Source of the DNA: Chryseosolibacter sp964438975
GTDB taxonomy: Bacteria; Bacteroidota; Bacteroidia; Cytophagales; Cyclobacteriaceae
Reading direction: 5' to 3'
DNA: 64,000 nucleotides
NCBI GenBank assembly: GCA_964438975.1
Contig: CAYTMU010000011.1
Span: 1 to 64,000, forward strand
This document shows, in pieces, positions 35,386-45,176 of the stretch. The position numbers were made by a program, and so were the translations under genes. The stretch's first letter is position 1. The number at the start of each line of letters is the position of its first letter. The notes under the pieces are model-generated. The model did no database searches and was not told the DNA's origin. It was given only the letters and a program-made list of their open reading frames with translations.

Positions 35386-36528
35386 ATGAAAAGCACACTC
35401 CTTATCGTTTGCGCATGGTTTCTAACGAGTACCCTGAACGCTCAGGGTATATCCGCGAACGATCCTGATTTCTTTCCCATCGCAGTATGGGCCCAGGACC
35501 CGGTCAACGCGTCTGCCTACCGGGCCAACGGAGTAAACATGTTCATCAGTATCCACGAAGGCCTTGATCAGGAGAAACTCGATCACCTCAGGAACGCAGG
35601 AATGAAGGTCATCGCGCACCAGAACCCCTTCGGACTGACCCAGCTGCACGAACCGCTCATCTACGGGTGGATGCACGGCGACGAGCCGGACAATGCCCAG
35701 CGCAATCACACTGATAACAAGTGGGGCCCGTGCCGCGACCCTGCAGATATCATTCGCGACTATCGGACGATCAAAGCAAAAGACCCCAGCCGCCCCGTCT
35801 ACCTGAACGTCGGAAGAGGTGTCGCTTATACAAACTGGGTTGGGCGTGGGCCGTGCCGCGGTCGTACGGACATGTACATGATCGACAATAACGGATATCT
35901 GAAGGGTTGCGACATTGCGTCATTTGATATCTATCCGGTCAACGCGCGGGAAAAGGATGTACATGGCCAGCTTTGGTACGTAGCGAAGGGTATTGATAAC
36001 CTACAAGCCTGGTCAAATCATTCGAAACCCACCTGGTGCTGGATCGAGACCACCCGTATCAGTGAAAAAAGTGCGCGCAAGCCGACACCCGCCGAGGTCC
36101 GGGCAGAGGTGTGGATGGCCCTCGTCCACGGTGCCAAAGGATTCGGGTACTTCTGCCATTCCTTCGTTGACAAAACCGATGATGCTGCCCTGCTTCGCGA
36201 TACCGAGATGCTGACTGCAGTGAGGGCCATCAATGACCAGGTCACTACCCTCGCTCCTGTCCTCAACGGCCCCGACACCAAAGGATATGCTTCCGTCAAG
36301 AGTTCCAATGAAGCCGTTCCCATTGATATCCTTACAAAGAAAGACAAGACGAGTCACTATGTCTTCGCCGTTGCCATGCGCGAAGGGCATACCCTGGCGA
36401 CATTCCGTGTGCGAAAAGGCAAAACAGTGGAGGTCATCGGAGAGAACAGAACGCTCGAGATCAGACGCGGCAAATTCACCGACACGTTCAACCAGTACAG
36501 TGTCCACCTCTACAAAATCAACCCGTAA
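35386..36528 (+). CDS. secreted TIM-barrel glycoside hydrolase-like protein
   Basis: No named family is recognised with certainty. A signal peptide (about 1-19, LNAQ) is followed by a region with the look of a glycoside hydrolase barrel: FPIAVWAQDP, GWMHGDEPDN with Glu100, SFDIYPVN, CWIETTR with Glu221, and MALVHGAKGFGYFCHSF. Glu100 and Glu221 are candidate acid/base and nucleophile, as in retaining clan-A enzymes. A small beta domain closes the protein (about 310-380). It stands alone between divergent and regulator genes, which suggests joint control with the sugar operon. Activity is inferred. Confidence 0.65.
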   Translation: MKSTLLIVCAWFLTSTLNAQGISANDPDFFPIAVWAQDPVNASAYRANGVNMFISIHEGLDQEKLDHLRNAGMKVIAHQNPFGLTQLHEPLIYGWMHGDEPDNAQRNHTDNKWGPCRDPADIIRDYRTIKAKDPSRPVYLNVGRGVAYTNWVGRGPCRGRTDMYMIDNNGYLKGCDIASFDIYPVNAREKDVHGQLWYVAKGIDNLQAWSNHSKPTWCWIETTRISEKSARKPTPAEVRAEVWMALVHGAKGFGYFCHSFVDKTDDAALLRDTEMLTAVRAINDQVTTLAPVLNGPDTKGYASVKSSNEAVPIDILTKKDKTSHYVFAVAMREGHTLATFRVRKGKTVEVIGENRTLEIRRGKFTDTFNQYSVHLYKINP

Positions 36529-36684
36529 TCGCTATCCCAGTAAAATTCTTTCCTTTACGGCACAAAATCAGTTCGCATACTGAGCGGGTTCGGCGACATA
36601 TTCATATATTCATGATGAATCGAACAACTCGCCATCAGGCAAATGGCTTGTTTCAGGTGCGCCGTGGTTTTCGTAGCTTAGACG

Positions 36685-36696
36685 ACGTATATACGT
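36685..36696. promoter_or_regulatory. 12-bp palindrome upstream of the LacI gene
   Basis: ACGTATATACGT is a perfect palindrome 30 bases before the regulator ATG. It could be an autoregulatory site, but it lacks the central CG of usual LacI operators and is AT-rich enough to be chance. Confidence 0.25.
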
Positions 36697-36725
36697 ATAT
36701 ATAAGAATGGAAATATCTACAGTTA

Positions 36726-37796
36726 ATGAAAGATAACAACAACCGCCCTGAAGCGATAGGCGTCAAGGAGATCGCGCGCATAGCCAACGTCTCCCTCGCT
36801 ACCGTTGACAGGGTGCTCCACAACAGGACCGGCGTCTCGGAGGCGACACGTGCCAAAGTTCTTGGCATCATCAAGAAACTGGATTACAAACCTAATATTA
36901 TGGCCCGACGACTTGCTTCGGGAAAGGTGTTCCGGTTTGCATCATTGATACCCGCCGTATCCGAAGAGACCGCTTTCTGGCAGGCTCCGTTGAAGGGAAT
37001 CAACCGCGCAGAAGCTGAATTAAGTCAGTATGGCATTGAAGTAGAGAGATACCTTTTCGACCTGAACGATCGAGCGTCTTTCGCGGCAGGTGCAAAACAA
37101 ATCCTCAGTCGCGACATAGATGGTATCGTAGTAGCTCCTTCCTTCATTGAAGAATCCATACAATTCACCAATCGATGCAAGGAATTGAAGATTCCCTACG
37201 TATTCATCAACTCCGACATTCCGGCACAGGATAGCCTTTGCTATATCGGTCCGGAGTTGTTCAAGAGCGGATATCTCGCAGGGAGTTTGGCAAGTTTATC
37301 CAAACGCGATCAGGGGAAATATCTCGTCGTTAATATTGTGAAAGAAATTGATAACCAATATCACTCTATCAGAAAACAGGAGGGATTCAAAAGCTACTTC
37401 CGCGACAAGGGGATCGAAGCGCAGATCATCGAAGCCAACATCCACCAGCCCGACTACGAAGCGATAGAACGGAGATTGACCGAGGTATTCAACCGGAACC
37501 ACGACATCAAATCCGCGTTCGTTACCAACTCGCGGGTATTTTCAGTTGCCCGGTTTCTTGAAAAGAAAGGCCTCCAGGACATTTTGCTCGTCGGCTATGA
37601 CTACATTGAGGAGAACATCCACTACCTCAGGAATGGATTGATCAATTTTCTTATCTGCCAGAAACCTGAGGAACAAGGTTATCGCGGAGTCATGGCTCTA
37701 TATCATCATTTGATCCTCAAGATCCCCATCGCGAATATCGATTATATGCCGATCGATATCATCACGAACGAGAATTTCGAATTCTACAGAAACTGA
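36726..37796 (+). CDS. LacI-family transcriptional regulator
   Basis: A 356-residue regulator. The N-terminal helix-turn-helix reads GVKEIARIANVSLATVDRVLHNRTGVSE (about 12-39), followed by the hinge helix YKPNIMARRLASGK. The rest is a periplasmic-binding-protein-like effector domain of the sugar-binding type (substrate-binding domain 4, with VGYDYIEENIHYLRNG near the end). It probably senses a sugar or sugar acid and controls the neighbouring operon, the TIM-barrel gene or the MFS permease (inference). The gene ends eight bases from the end of the convergent MFS gene. Confidence 0.92.
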   Translation: MKDNNNRPEAIGVKEIARIANVSLATVDRVLHNRTGVSEATRAKVLGIIKKLDYKPNIMARRLASGKVFRFASLIPAVSEETAFWQAPLKGINRAEAELSQYGIEVERYLFDLNDRASFAAGAKQILSRDIDGIVVAPSFIEESIQFTNRCKELKIPYVFINSDIPAQDSLCYIGPELFKSGYLAGSLASLSKRDQGKYLVVNIVKEIDNQYHSIRKQEGFKSYFRDKGIEAQIIEANIHQPDYEAIERRLTEVFNRNHDIKSAFVTNSRVFSVARFLEKKGLQDILLVGYDYIEENIHYLRNGLINFLICQKPEEQGYRGVMALYHHLILKIPIANIDYMPIDIITNENFEFYRN

Positions 37797-37804
37797 GCGC
37801 CGGC

Positions 37805-39076
37805 CTACTCCGGCTCGTTGTAGTTGAGATCCTTATGGAACGTCTCATTCAACGACCACAACGCCCACAACGCCATAGCCGTAGTCAATACCGCGAGAAT
37901 CACCGCGCTGTAGATGATCCCCAAACCAATGTCCGAACGCAAGAACAGAAACAGCATCGTAATGGGGATTACAGCACCACGGACAAAATTGGGTACGGTT
38001 GTCGCGACCGTCGCACGCAAATTCGTTCCAAACATTTCTGCAGCCACGGTAATGAAGAGAGTCCAATACCCATTGCTGAATCCCAGAAACGCGCATAGTA
38101 AATAGAAACTGAAGACACTTTTTATGGGCAACAACAGATAAAGAAGGCTGAATCCGAAAGAAAGAAGAATAAAAAGGCCCATGATCTTCTTCCTGCTTTG
38201 AGTGTATTGACTCAGCAGCCCACTGGCAACATTGCCAAAGGCCTGACTGGCAAAAGACAATATTACAGCGATCCCTGCCTGCACCGGTTGATCAAGTCCC
38301 ATCGCCTGACCTAGTTCCGGGGAAAACGTAATCAGGATCCCCACCACGAACCATATCGGCAATCCGACGATTATGCATTTAAGATATCGGAAAAAGCGCT
38401 CCGTGTTGTTGAATAACATCAGGATATTTCCGCGTTGAACCGCGGCTTCTTTGGCCTTAAGGAAAATTCCTGATTCGAACACGCGTATCCGCATGATGAG
38501 CAGCATCAGTCCCAATCCGCCGCCAATGAAATACGACGCCCGCCAGGCGAATACATCCGCCACAAAATAAGCGAGAACAGCGCCTAGTACGCCAAGTGTA
38601 GCCACGAGCGTTGCTCCATAGCCACGTATGCGCCGGGGAAGGATCTCACTGACCAACGTAATGCCCGCACCGAGTTCGCCGGCAAGTCCGACTCCTGCAA
38701 TGAACCGAAGGACGGCATACTGCGGAACAGTCTGCACAAAGCCATTCGCGATGTTCGCAAGCGAGTAGATCAGGATAGAGCCAAACAAAACGGAGAGCCG
38801 GCCACGCTTGTCTCCGAGTACTCCCCAGAATATACCTCCGATCAGTAGGCCGGCCATTTGCATATTCAGCAACAACACGCCGTCTTCCAATAGCTTGTCT
38901 CCGGTTAATCCCAGATCCGTAAGACTGGGCACCCGCACAATACTGAACAGGAAGAGATCGTACATATCCACCAGATAACCGAGCGCGGCCACCAAGACGG
39001 GTAATCTTACCAGTTGTCTCGCAACAGAAGTTTTTGGCTCGTCGTCTGGTGTGAGCGCATCGGCAGGTTGTGTCAT
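37805..39076 (-). CDS. MFS transporter, metabolite:H+ symporter-like
   Basis: A twelve-helix major facilitator (423 aa). Helix 1 holds YLVDMYDLFLFSIVR, the Asp-containing motif of the aromatic acid/metabolite:H+ and sugar-porter-like groups; the helix 2-3 loop is GVLGDKRGRL, motif A. Charged insertion between the halves (about 205-225) is normal. Such carriers import organic acids, sugar acids or sugars with protons. Being next to the LacI gene, it may be the importer of a sugar acid used by the dehydrogenase/lyase genes (inference). Confidence 0.88.
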   Translation of the reverse strand: MTQPADALTPDDEPKTSVARQLVRLPVLVAALGYLVDMYDLFLFSIVRVPSLTDLGLTGDKLLEDGVLLLNMQMAGLLIGGIFWGVLGDKRGRLSVLFGSILIYSLANIANGFVQTVPQYAVLRFIAGVGLAGELGAGITLVSEILPRRIRGYGATLVATLGVLGAVLAYFVADVFAWRASYFIGGGLGLMLLIMRIRVFESGIFLKAKEAAVQRGNILMLFNNTERFFRYLKCIIVGLPIWFVVGILITFSPELGQAMGLDQPVQAGIAVILSFASQAFGNVASGLLSQYTQSRKKIMGLFILLSFGFSLLYLLLPIKSVFSFYLLCAFLGFSNGYWTLFITVAAEMFGTNLRATVATTVPNFVRGAVIPITMLFLFLRSDIGLGIIYSAVILAVLTTAMALWALWSLNETFHKDLNYNEPE

Positions 39077-39235
39077 GGGAAAATGAAGTTTATTCCGGCA
39101 ATATAATATATCCCGACAATTGGTCTGCGCGTTTATTTCGGCTTTTTCACGAACGGCGATCGCGTTGCTGAAAAAAAGGAGAGCTGCGGACGTGGCGTTC
39201 CGTCATCTCAGGTGCTCGTACGAAGGGAATTTCGA

Positions 39236-39403
39236 TCAACGTTCAGTGGACTGATCGCCGGATTTATCCACAACGGGGGGATACTGTGTCTTGTTCTGAC
39301 CGGTCTTATTCTTGATCTTCTTTGCCGGCAAAGGCTCGGCGGTCGGTGGCTTCAGGCTATCCCATTTTTTTGCTTTGGGCGCACGTTTCTTCTTTGATTT
39401 CAT
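39236..39403 (-). CDS. possible lysine-rich small protein next to an assembly gap
   Basis: A 55-residue frame starting MKSKKKRAPKAKK and rich in Lys, Pro and Thr, with no predicted structure. It could be a nucleic-acid-binding tail or the end of a longer gene, because the frame stays open upstream into the N run at 39413. Coding status is uncertain. Apart from this, 39077-39620 shows no gene. Confidence 0.3.
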   Translation of the reverse strand: MKSKKKRAPKAKKWDSLKPPTAEPLPAKKIKNKTGQNKTQYPPVVDKSGDQSTER

Positions 39404-39412
39404 AAGATTGAT

Positions 39413-39512
39413 NNNNNNNNNNNNNNNNNNNNNNNNNNNNNNNNNNNNNNNNNNNNNNNNNNNNNNNNNNNNNNNNNNNNNNNNNNNNNNNNNNNNNNNN
39501 NNNNNNNNNNNN
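39413..39512. other. assembly gap (100 N)
   Basis: A run of exactly 100 N, a placeholder of unknown true length. The flanks are not obviously repetitive. Confidence 0.95.
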
Positions 39513-39620
39513 ATGTCCTGAAGTTTGTCAGTTATCACTGCTGCTAACATCATTCTCTAATTGAGCATAAAAACCGTACCCATCCGTTTTATTGAACCAT
39601 TTTAGTTAACTTGGATCGTC

Positions 39621-42362
39621 ATGTCTTTTGAGAATATCGAAATCAGAACGGCTGCCATATTCTGCGTATTGCTGTGCTGCCTGACCGCGTGTCAGGAGAA
39701 AAGAGTAGACTTTTCCGCGGACGTCAAGCCGATACTTAACAAGCATTGCATCAGTTGCCACGGGGGAGTAAAGCGCAACGGCAACTACAGTGTGCTGTTT
39801 CAGCACGAGGCTCTGGACACAACTGAGTCGGGCAAGATCGGAATTGTCCCAGGCGATCCCACGCACAGCGAATTCATCCGCAGGATTACCTCCTCCGACC
39901 CCGAGGTACGGATGCCGTACAAGAAAGATCCGTTGTCGCAAGAGGAGATCGACGTCCTCACCACCTGGATTGAGCAAGGAGCCGAGTGGGGTGAGCACTG
40001 GGCATATATTCCTCTGCAAGAGCCACCGGTGCCGTCCACCGTCACCTCAACTGCCGGCTTGTCCGGAGGAAAAGAATGGGCAACTAATACCATTGATCGT
40101 TTTATCCTTGCCAAGCTGTACGAAGCGGGTCTGAAACCATCTCCGCCGGCACCGAAAGAAATCTTGCTGCGTCGAGTTTACCTGGATCTGATCGGGTTGC
40201 CCCCTACTCCTGAGCGCGCCGCCGCATTCCTCAAGGACGATCGGGACGATGCCTACGAGCGCGTGGTTGACGAGTTACTTGCGTCTCCGCAGTACGGCGA
40301 AAAATGGGCGTCATGGTGGCTGGACATGGCGCGCTATTCCGATACCAAAGGATATGAGCGCGATGCCGGTCGTACAATCTGGCGCTATCGCGATTGGGTT
40401 ATCAACGCGCTCAACAACGACATGCCGTTCGATCAGTTCTCTATCGAACAACTCGCGGGAGATCTACTGCCAAACCCGACAGACGAACAATTGATTGCTA
40501 CCGCTTTCCATCGAAACACAATGAACAATGACGAAGGCGGAACGGAAGATGAAGAGTTCCGAGTCGCCGCCGTCATCGACCGCGTTAACACGACCTGGGA
40601 AGTCTGGCAAAGCACGACCATGGCATGCGTGCAATGTCATACGCACCCCTATGATCCTTTCCTCTTCGAAGATTTCTACAAGTCGATGGCGTTCTTCAAC
40701 AACACGCGCGATGAAGATACCTTCAACGAACATCCGAATCTGCGGATGTATTCGGAGGAAGACGAAACAAAACTCCTCGCGATAAAAGAATGGATTCGCC
40801 AGCACGGCGACACCGAGGAGGAAATGTCGACTGTCCTCTTCCTCAAAACGCTGGAGCCCAAGTACCATCCTCATGACTTCGACAACTTCGTCAACGGAGA
40901 ACTGATCGACACCAAATGGCTTGGTATTCGGCCTGGTGGAAGCGCGCGACTCCCAGGTATACCACTCGATGGAAACACAAACCTGTTTATAAACTACTCG
41001 GCTAATCGCGCAAGTGGATCGCTTCAGATCCGGATTGACAATATCGACGGACCTGTAATTTGCAATGTTTCCATTCCGGAGACAGGGCGGGCAAGAAAGA
41101 CGATCGCCTTACCCCTGACGCCCACTCAAGGCGTACATGACCTTTACTTCATTTTCCTCGATCCCGCGGGAGCACCTGACAGGGCAGTATGCTCCATTGA
41201 CTGGCTTGCATTCCGCAGCGACCTTCCCGGCAGGCAGCATTCCGGATTTGTACAAGTTCAGAGCACATTCTCGGACCTCCTGAACACCAAGGTGCAGAAC
41301 ACACCGGTCATGGTTGAGAATGATAAGGCCCAGTTTCGCACGACCCACGTGTTTGATCGCGGTAACTGGCTCGTCCCGGGAGAGGTAGTGCAACCGGGCG
41401 TCCCCGCCTCACTGAACCCTTTCCCGCAAGATGCACCTCCTAACCGTCTGGGCTTTGCACAGTGGTTGTTCAGCAACGACAACCCGTTGACAGCACGCAC
41501 TGCGGTGAACCGGTTCTGGGACCAGATCTTCGGATATGGTTTCGTCGAGACACTTGAAGATTTCGGGACACAAGGTGCAGCTCCGACGCATCCCGAACTC
41601 CTGGACTGGCTTTCCTTGCGATTCATGAATGATTATGAGTGGAGCGTAAAGCGCTTGCTGAAAGAAATCGTCATGTCATCTACCTACCGGCAAGACTCGC
41701 GCATAACGAATGAACATCTGGCGATCGATCCGTCAAACCGGTTACTGGCGCGCGGTCCTAGGATTCGTTTGTCCGCCGAGCAAATCCGCGACCAGGCATT
41801 GGCTGCAAGCGGATTACTCAGCAACAAGATGTTCGGCGCAAGTGTCATGCCCTATCAACCTGAAGGCGTATGGATGTCGGTATACAGCGGTGAAAGCTGG
41901 ATTCCAAGCAATGGCGAGAACGCCTACCGGCGCTCCGTCTATACTTACATGAAGCGCACAAGTCCCTACCCTGCGTCAATGATGTTTGACGGCTCGAGTC
42001 GTGAGGTATGCGTAAGCCGACGTGTCAGAACCAACACACCCCTGCAGGCATTGGTGACACTCAACGACTCATCGTTCGTTGTGGCGTCACGTCACTTCGC
42101 AAAAAAGATGATCGCAACCGCGACGACGCCGGAAGAGCAAATCAAGAAAGGATACAAGATCCTGTTAGTGCGTGATATAAGCGAATCGAAACTCAATGTA
42201 CTTACGAACTTATACGGCGACGCGTTGCAGGAGTTCAGCAGGAAACCGGAAGCTGCCAGGTCACTACTGGTCGCGACGGAAGAAGCATCTAACCAACTCG
42301 CTGCCATGACCGTCGTCGCCAGCGCGATGATGAATCTCGACGAGTTTATTATGAAGGAATAG
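39621..42362 (+). CDS. DUF1549/DUF1553 cytochrome-type lipoprotein with an inserted CBM6-like domain
   Basis: A 913-residue exported protein of the Planctomycete cytochrome C group. Lipobox LTAC (Cys24); a PSCyt1-like domain with heme motif CISCH at 43-47; DUF1549 (about 150-365) with WWLDMARYSDTKGY and a second CxxCH, CVQCH at 336-340; an inserted region (about 412-532) that resembles a CBM6 carbohydrate-binding module (GIPLDGNTNLFINYSA, GVHDLYFIF, SIDWLAF); and DUF1553 (about 610-880) with NRFWDQIFGYGFVETLEDFG and SPYPASMMFDGSSREVC. The biochemical role of the family is unknown; it is always paired with a DUF1501 gene, as here 44 bases downstream. Confidence 0.92.
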   Translation: MSFENIEIRTAAIFCVLLCCLTACQEKRVDFSADVKPILNKHCISCHGGVKRNGNYSVLFQHEALDTTESGKIGIVPGDPTHSEFIRRITSSDPEVRMPYKKDPLSQEEIDVLTTWIEQGAEWGEHWAYIPLQEPPVPSTVTSTAGLSGGKEWATNTIDRFILAKLYEAGLKPSPPAPKEILLRRVYLDLIGLPPTPERAAAFLKDDRDDAYERVVDELLASPQYGEKWASWWLDMARYSDTKGYERDAGRTIWRYRDWVINALNNDMPFDQFSIEQLAGDLLPNPTDEQLIATAFHRNTMNNDEGGTEDEEFRVAAVIDRVNTTWEVWQSTTMACVQCHTHPYDPFLFEDFYKSMAFFNNTRDEDTFNEHPNLRMYSEEDETKLLAIKEWIRQHGDTEEEMSTVLFLKTLEPKYHPHDFDNFVNGELIDTKWLGIRPGGSARLPGIPLDGNTNLFINYSANRASGSLQIRIDNIDGPVICNVSIPETGRARKTIALPLTPTQGVHDLYFIFLDPAGAPDRAVCSIDWLAFRSDLPGRQHSGFVQVQSTFSDLLNTKVQNTPVMVENDKAQFRTTHVFDRGNWLVPGEVVQPGVPASLNPFPQDAPPNRLGFAQWLFSNDNPLTARTAVNRFWDQIFGYGFVETLEDFGTQGAAPTHPELLDWLSLRFMNDYEWSVKRLLKEIVMSSTYRQDSRITNEHLAIDPSNRLLARGPRIRLSAEQIRDQALAASGLLSNKMFGASVMPYQPEGVWMSVYSGESWIPSNGENAYRRSVYTYMKRTSPYPASMMFDGSSREVCVSRRVRTNTPLQALVTLNDSSFVVASRHFAKKMIATATTPEEQIKKGYKILLVRDISESKLNVLTNLYGDALQEFSRKPEAARSLLVATEEASNQLAAMTVVASAMMNLDEFIMKE

Positions 42363-42406
42363 CGATCGTATCAGACAAATTCAGAGGAGAACACAACACC
42401 ACCGCC

Positions 42407-43885
42407 ATGCAGAAACTTATTCAGCATCTTTCAGAGCTCCGCCAGGTATCCCGCCGACACTTCTTGTCAGAAAGCGCCGCCGGCCTTGGAGCCGTAGCAC
42501 TGGGCAGTCTGCTCGGCGGCTGTGTAACAAAAGATCCGACCAAAGAGCAACTCCAGTCGGTGTTAGACCCGATGTCGCCAAGGCCTCCTCACTTTCCGGG
42601 AAAGGCTAAGCGCGTCATCTACATGCATATGGCTGGCGCTCCATCGCAGTTGGAATTGTTCGACTATAAACCGGAACTACAAAAGCTGGATAATCAACTT
42701 TGTCCGCAGTCGTTGCTCGAAGGTAAACGCTTCGCATTCATCCGCGGCACCCCAAAAATGCTTGGCCCGCAAGCCAATTTTCTCCAGCGAGGAGACTCAG
42801 GCGCTTATGTATCTGACTATTTGCCACACTTCGCGCGAATCGCCGATGAAGTTTCGTTCCTCAAAGGCGTACACACGGACCAGTTCAATCACGCGCCCGC
42901 ACAATTATTTGTACACACTGGCGGCCCCCGTCTTGGCAGGCCGAGTATCGGATCGTGGGTGACCTATGGCATCGGAACGGAGAATAGCAACCTCCCCGGA
43001 TTTGTCGTGCTGACTTCCGGAGGAAAGACGCCGGACGCGGGAAAAAGTGTTTGGGGCAGCGGATTCCTGCCCTCCGTATATCAAGGGGTGCAATGTCGAT
43101 CGGAAGGAGATCCTGTTCTCTTCCTGAGTGACCCGGAAGGCATCGATCGCAATCTGCGTAAGAAGATGATTGACGCGATCAACGAATCGAATCGCCACCA
43201 CTACGACGAATTCAACGACCCCGAGACACTGACTCGAATTTCTCAATATGAGATGGCCTTCCGGATGCAGATCTCCGTACCAGAAGTGATGAACATAAAC
43301 AACGAACCTGAATACGTACAGGAGTTATACGGCACAACACCAGGAAAGGCATCCTTCGCAAACAACTGCCTCCTTGCACGCAAACTGGTAGAACAAGGCG
43401 TCCGCTTCGTACAACTCTTTGACTGGGGGTGGGATACCCATGGCACCAGCGAATCGGGCGCTATTGACATTGGACTGCGAAACAAATGCCGGGAAATCGA
43501 CCGCGCCATGACGGCGTTGGTCCTCGACCTCAAACAGCGAGGGTTACTTGAAGAAACGCTTGTCGTGTGGGGAGGAGAATTCGGGCGCACTCCGATGCAG
43601 GAGAATCGTGAAAATAAAACCAACCCGTTTCTGGGTCGCGATCATCACGTCGAAGCATTCACGATGTGGATGGCGGGCGGCGGTATCAAACGCGGCATGA
43701 CCTGGGGAGAAACTGATGAGATCGGATATTACCCGGTCAGTGGTAAGGTGTCTGTGCATGATGTTCAAGCGACTATCCTGAACCAGCTGGGATTGAATCA
43801 TGAGCAACTGACATACCAGTTCCAGGGACGACCTTTCCGACTCACGGACGTATCTGGAAAGCCGATTACGGAAATCATCGCCTGA
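42407..43885 (+). CDS. DUF1501 family protein with Tat signal
   Basis: Partner of the DUF1549/DUF1553 gene. The 492-residue protein starts with a twin-arginine signal (SRRHFLSESAAGLGAVALGS) and a following GGC that may be lipidated. The body belongs to the alkaline phosphatase/sulfatase superfamily: VIYMHMAGAPSQLELFDYK, WDTHG, VWGGEFGRTPM and DHHVEAFTMWMAGGGIK hold the usual metal and active-site positions. Export by Tat implies folding with cofactor in the cytoplasm. The natural reaction is unknown; sulfatase or phosphatase activity on a polymer is one hypothesis. Confidence 0.93.
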   Translation: MQKLIQHLSELRQVSRRHFLSESAAGLGAVALGSLLGGCVTKDPTKEQLQSVLDPMSPRPPHFPGKAKRVIYMHMAGAPSQLELFDYKPELQKLDNQLCPQSLLEGKRFAFIRGTPKMLGPQANFLQRGDSGAYVSDYLPHFARIADEVSFLKGVHTDQFNHAPAQLFVHTGGPRLGRPSIGSWVTYGIGTENSNLPGFVVLTSGGKTPDAGKSVWGSGFLPSVYQGVQCRSEGDPVLFLSDPEGIDRNLRKKMIDAINESNRHHYDEFNDPETLTRISQYEMAFRMQISVPEVMNINNEPEYVQELYGTTPGKASFANNCLLARKLVEQGVRFVQLFDWGWDTHGTSESGAIDIGLRNKCREIDRAMTALVLDLKQRGLLEETLVVWGGEFGRTPMQENRENKTNPFLGRDHHVEAFTMWMAGGGIKRGMTWGETDEIGYYPVSGKVSVHDVQATILNQLGLNHEQLTYQFQGRPFRLTDVSGKPITEIIA

Positions 43886-43891
43886 GCTAGA

Positions 43892-44533
43892 TCAAGAAGG
43901 GTCAGTCAGGTCGTAGATCTCCTTGATGTTCTTCAGAATACGGTCGTGATCGATCTTCAGGTCAATAATGCGCCCCGAGTGGATATCAAATACCCATCCA
44001 TGCACGCGGGGATACCCGTCCCGCTGATAGCTCAGCTGTAATGCCGCGGTCTTGATAATGTTCGTGCATTGCTCGATGACGTTTAGCTCCACGAGCCGGT
44101 CGTAGCGTTTGTGCTCATCTGAAATAGCACCGAGTTCCTTCTTGTGCAAGCGGTAGACGTCGCGTATGCTCCTCAACCACGGATTCAAAAGGCCCAGATC
44201 CTTCGGTACCATGGCAGCCTTCACCCCCCCGCAATTATAATGTCCGCAGACAATGACATGTTTCACTTTCAAGTGACGGATCGCATAATTGATCACAGCC
44301 ATAACGTTCAGATCAACGTTGTTAACGAGGTTTGCCACGTTGCGATGAACAAATGCTTCTCCCGGACGGATACCCATCATCTCTTCCGCTGTCACGCGGC
44401 TATCACTACACCCGATATATAAGTAGTCGGGATGCTGCTCTCGTGCCAATGACGCGAAAAAGTCGTTGTTGGCTCTCGTCTGTTCTTCGATCCATTTTCT
44501 GTTATTCTCAAATAGCTGCTCGTACGTGGTCAT
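43892..44533 (-). CDS. beta-class carbonic anhydrase
   Basis: Interconverts CO2 and bicarbonate in the cytoplasm. From the ATG at 44533 (213 aa) the zinc ligands are Cys42 and Asp44-Arg46 in CSDSR, His98 and Cys101 in HYNCGG. Thirty extra upstream codons in the same frame lack a domain and are rejected. It is tail to tail with the DUF1501 gene, six bases apart, but functionally unrelated. Supply of bicarbonate for carboxylases (for example the biotin enzymes served by BirA) is the likely job. Confidence 0.95.
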   Translation of the reverse strand: MTTYEQLFENNRKWIEEQTRANNDFFASLAREQHPDYLYIGCSDSRVTAEEMMGIRPGEAFVHRNVANLVNNVDLNVMAVINYAIRHLKVKHVIVCGHYNCGGVKAAMVPKDLGLLNPWLRSIRDVYRLHKKELGAISDEHKRYDRLVELNVIEQCTNIIKTAALQLSYQRDGYPRVHGWVFDIHSGRIIDLKIDHDRILKNIKEIYDLTDPS

Positions 44534-44893
44534 CTTGTTGTTAAATGGTGAACTTAGTTGTCGGCGACAAGGTTGGTTCGTCATCCGAAATATAGTATCG
44601 ACAAGCCGACAATTGCCCATCATGCAACCATCTTTTCTAAAATTTTACTGCAAAAAAATATCAACGGCGAACAGGGTATTTACGACCCTCTTTTGCCTAA
44701 GTGACCGGGGTTTCCTCCGCACCAGCCATTCCCTGAGACCACCAATCGCGTATAGCTGAGTAACATCTGCATTTGAGCGTGTTCTTCAAACCAAACGCGT
44801 TCAGAGCTGAGCCGAACCTGTAGAACGGTCTCTTCGTTAATTTACAGAGCTCCTATTAGGTTAGGAAGATGAGCCACCAAATGTCTATCAGTT

Positions 44894-45157
44894 GTGAACA
44901 AGACGTCTTTCAATGATTTGTCGCTCGAAGTTAAGCACAAGATACTCGGCGAGTTCGCGTCTCACGTGCTTTCCATCGAGCACTACGACTACCGCGTGGA
45001 TCTTTTTGCACTCGACTCGCTACTCATAGAACGCTATCAGAATATCGAGACCGGAGCAGTGGAGGCAATTGCGCTGTGTGGTTATGCAGGACTCGACAAA
45101 TACCTCAGTCAAATCATGATCGGGCGGTTGAAAAAATCGCTTGAGGAAAGAACGTGA
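44894..45157 (+). CDS. small conserved-looking hypothetical protein
   Basis: An 87-residue acidic/amphipathic protein with a GTG start and no signal peptide or membrane segment. Helix-rich composition (SLEVKHKILGEFASHVLSI, ALDSLLIERYQNIE) and a stop 19 bases from the convergent MFS gene support a real gene. The family is not recognised. Upstream, 44534-44893 has no other gene and no promoter I can defend. Confidence 0.5.
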   Translation: MNKTSFNDLSLEVKHKILGEFASHVLSIEHYDYRVDLFALDSLLIERYQNIETGAVEAIALCGYAGLDKYLSQIMIGRLKKSLEERT

Positions 45158-45176
45158 ATTGAGTCTGACACTCAGC

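Noticed and set aside
44534..44893. Structured RNA or gene in the intergenic stretch before the small hypothetical gene
   Set aside because: No tRNA, rRNA or convincing hairpin with T-tract could be found by eye.
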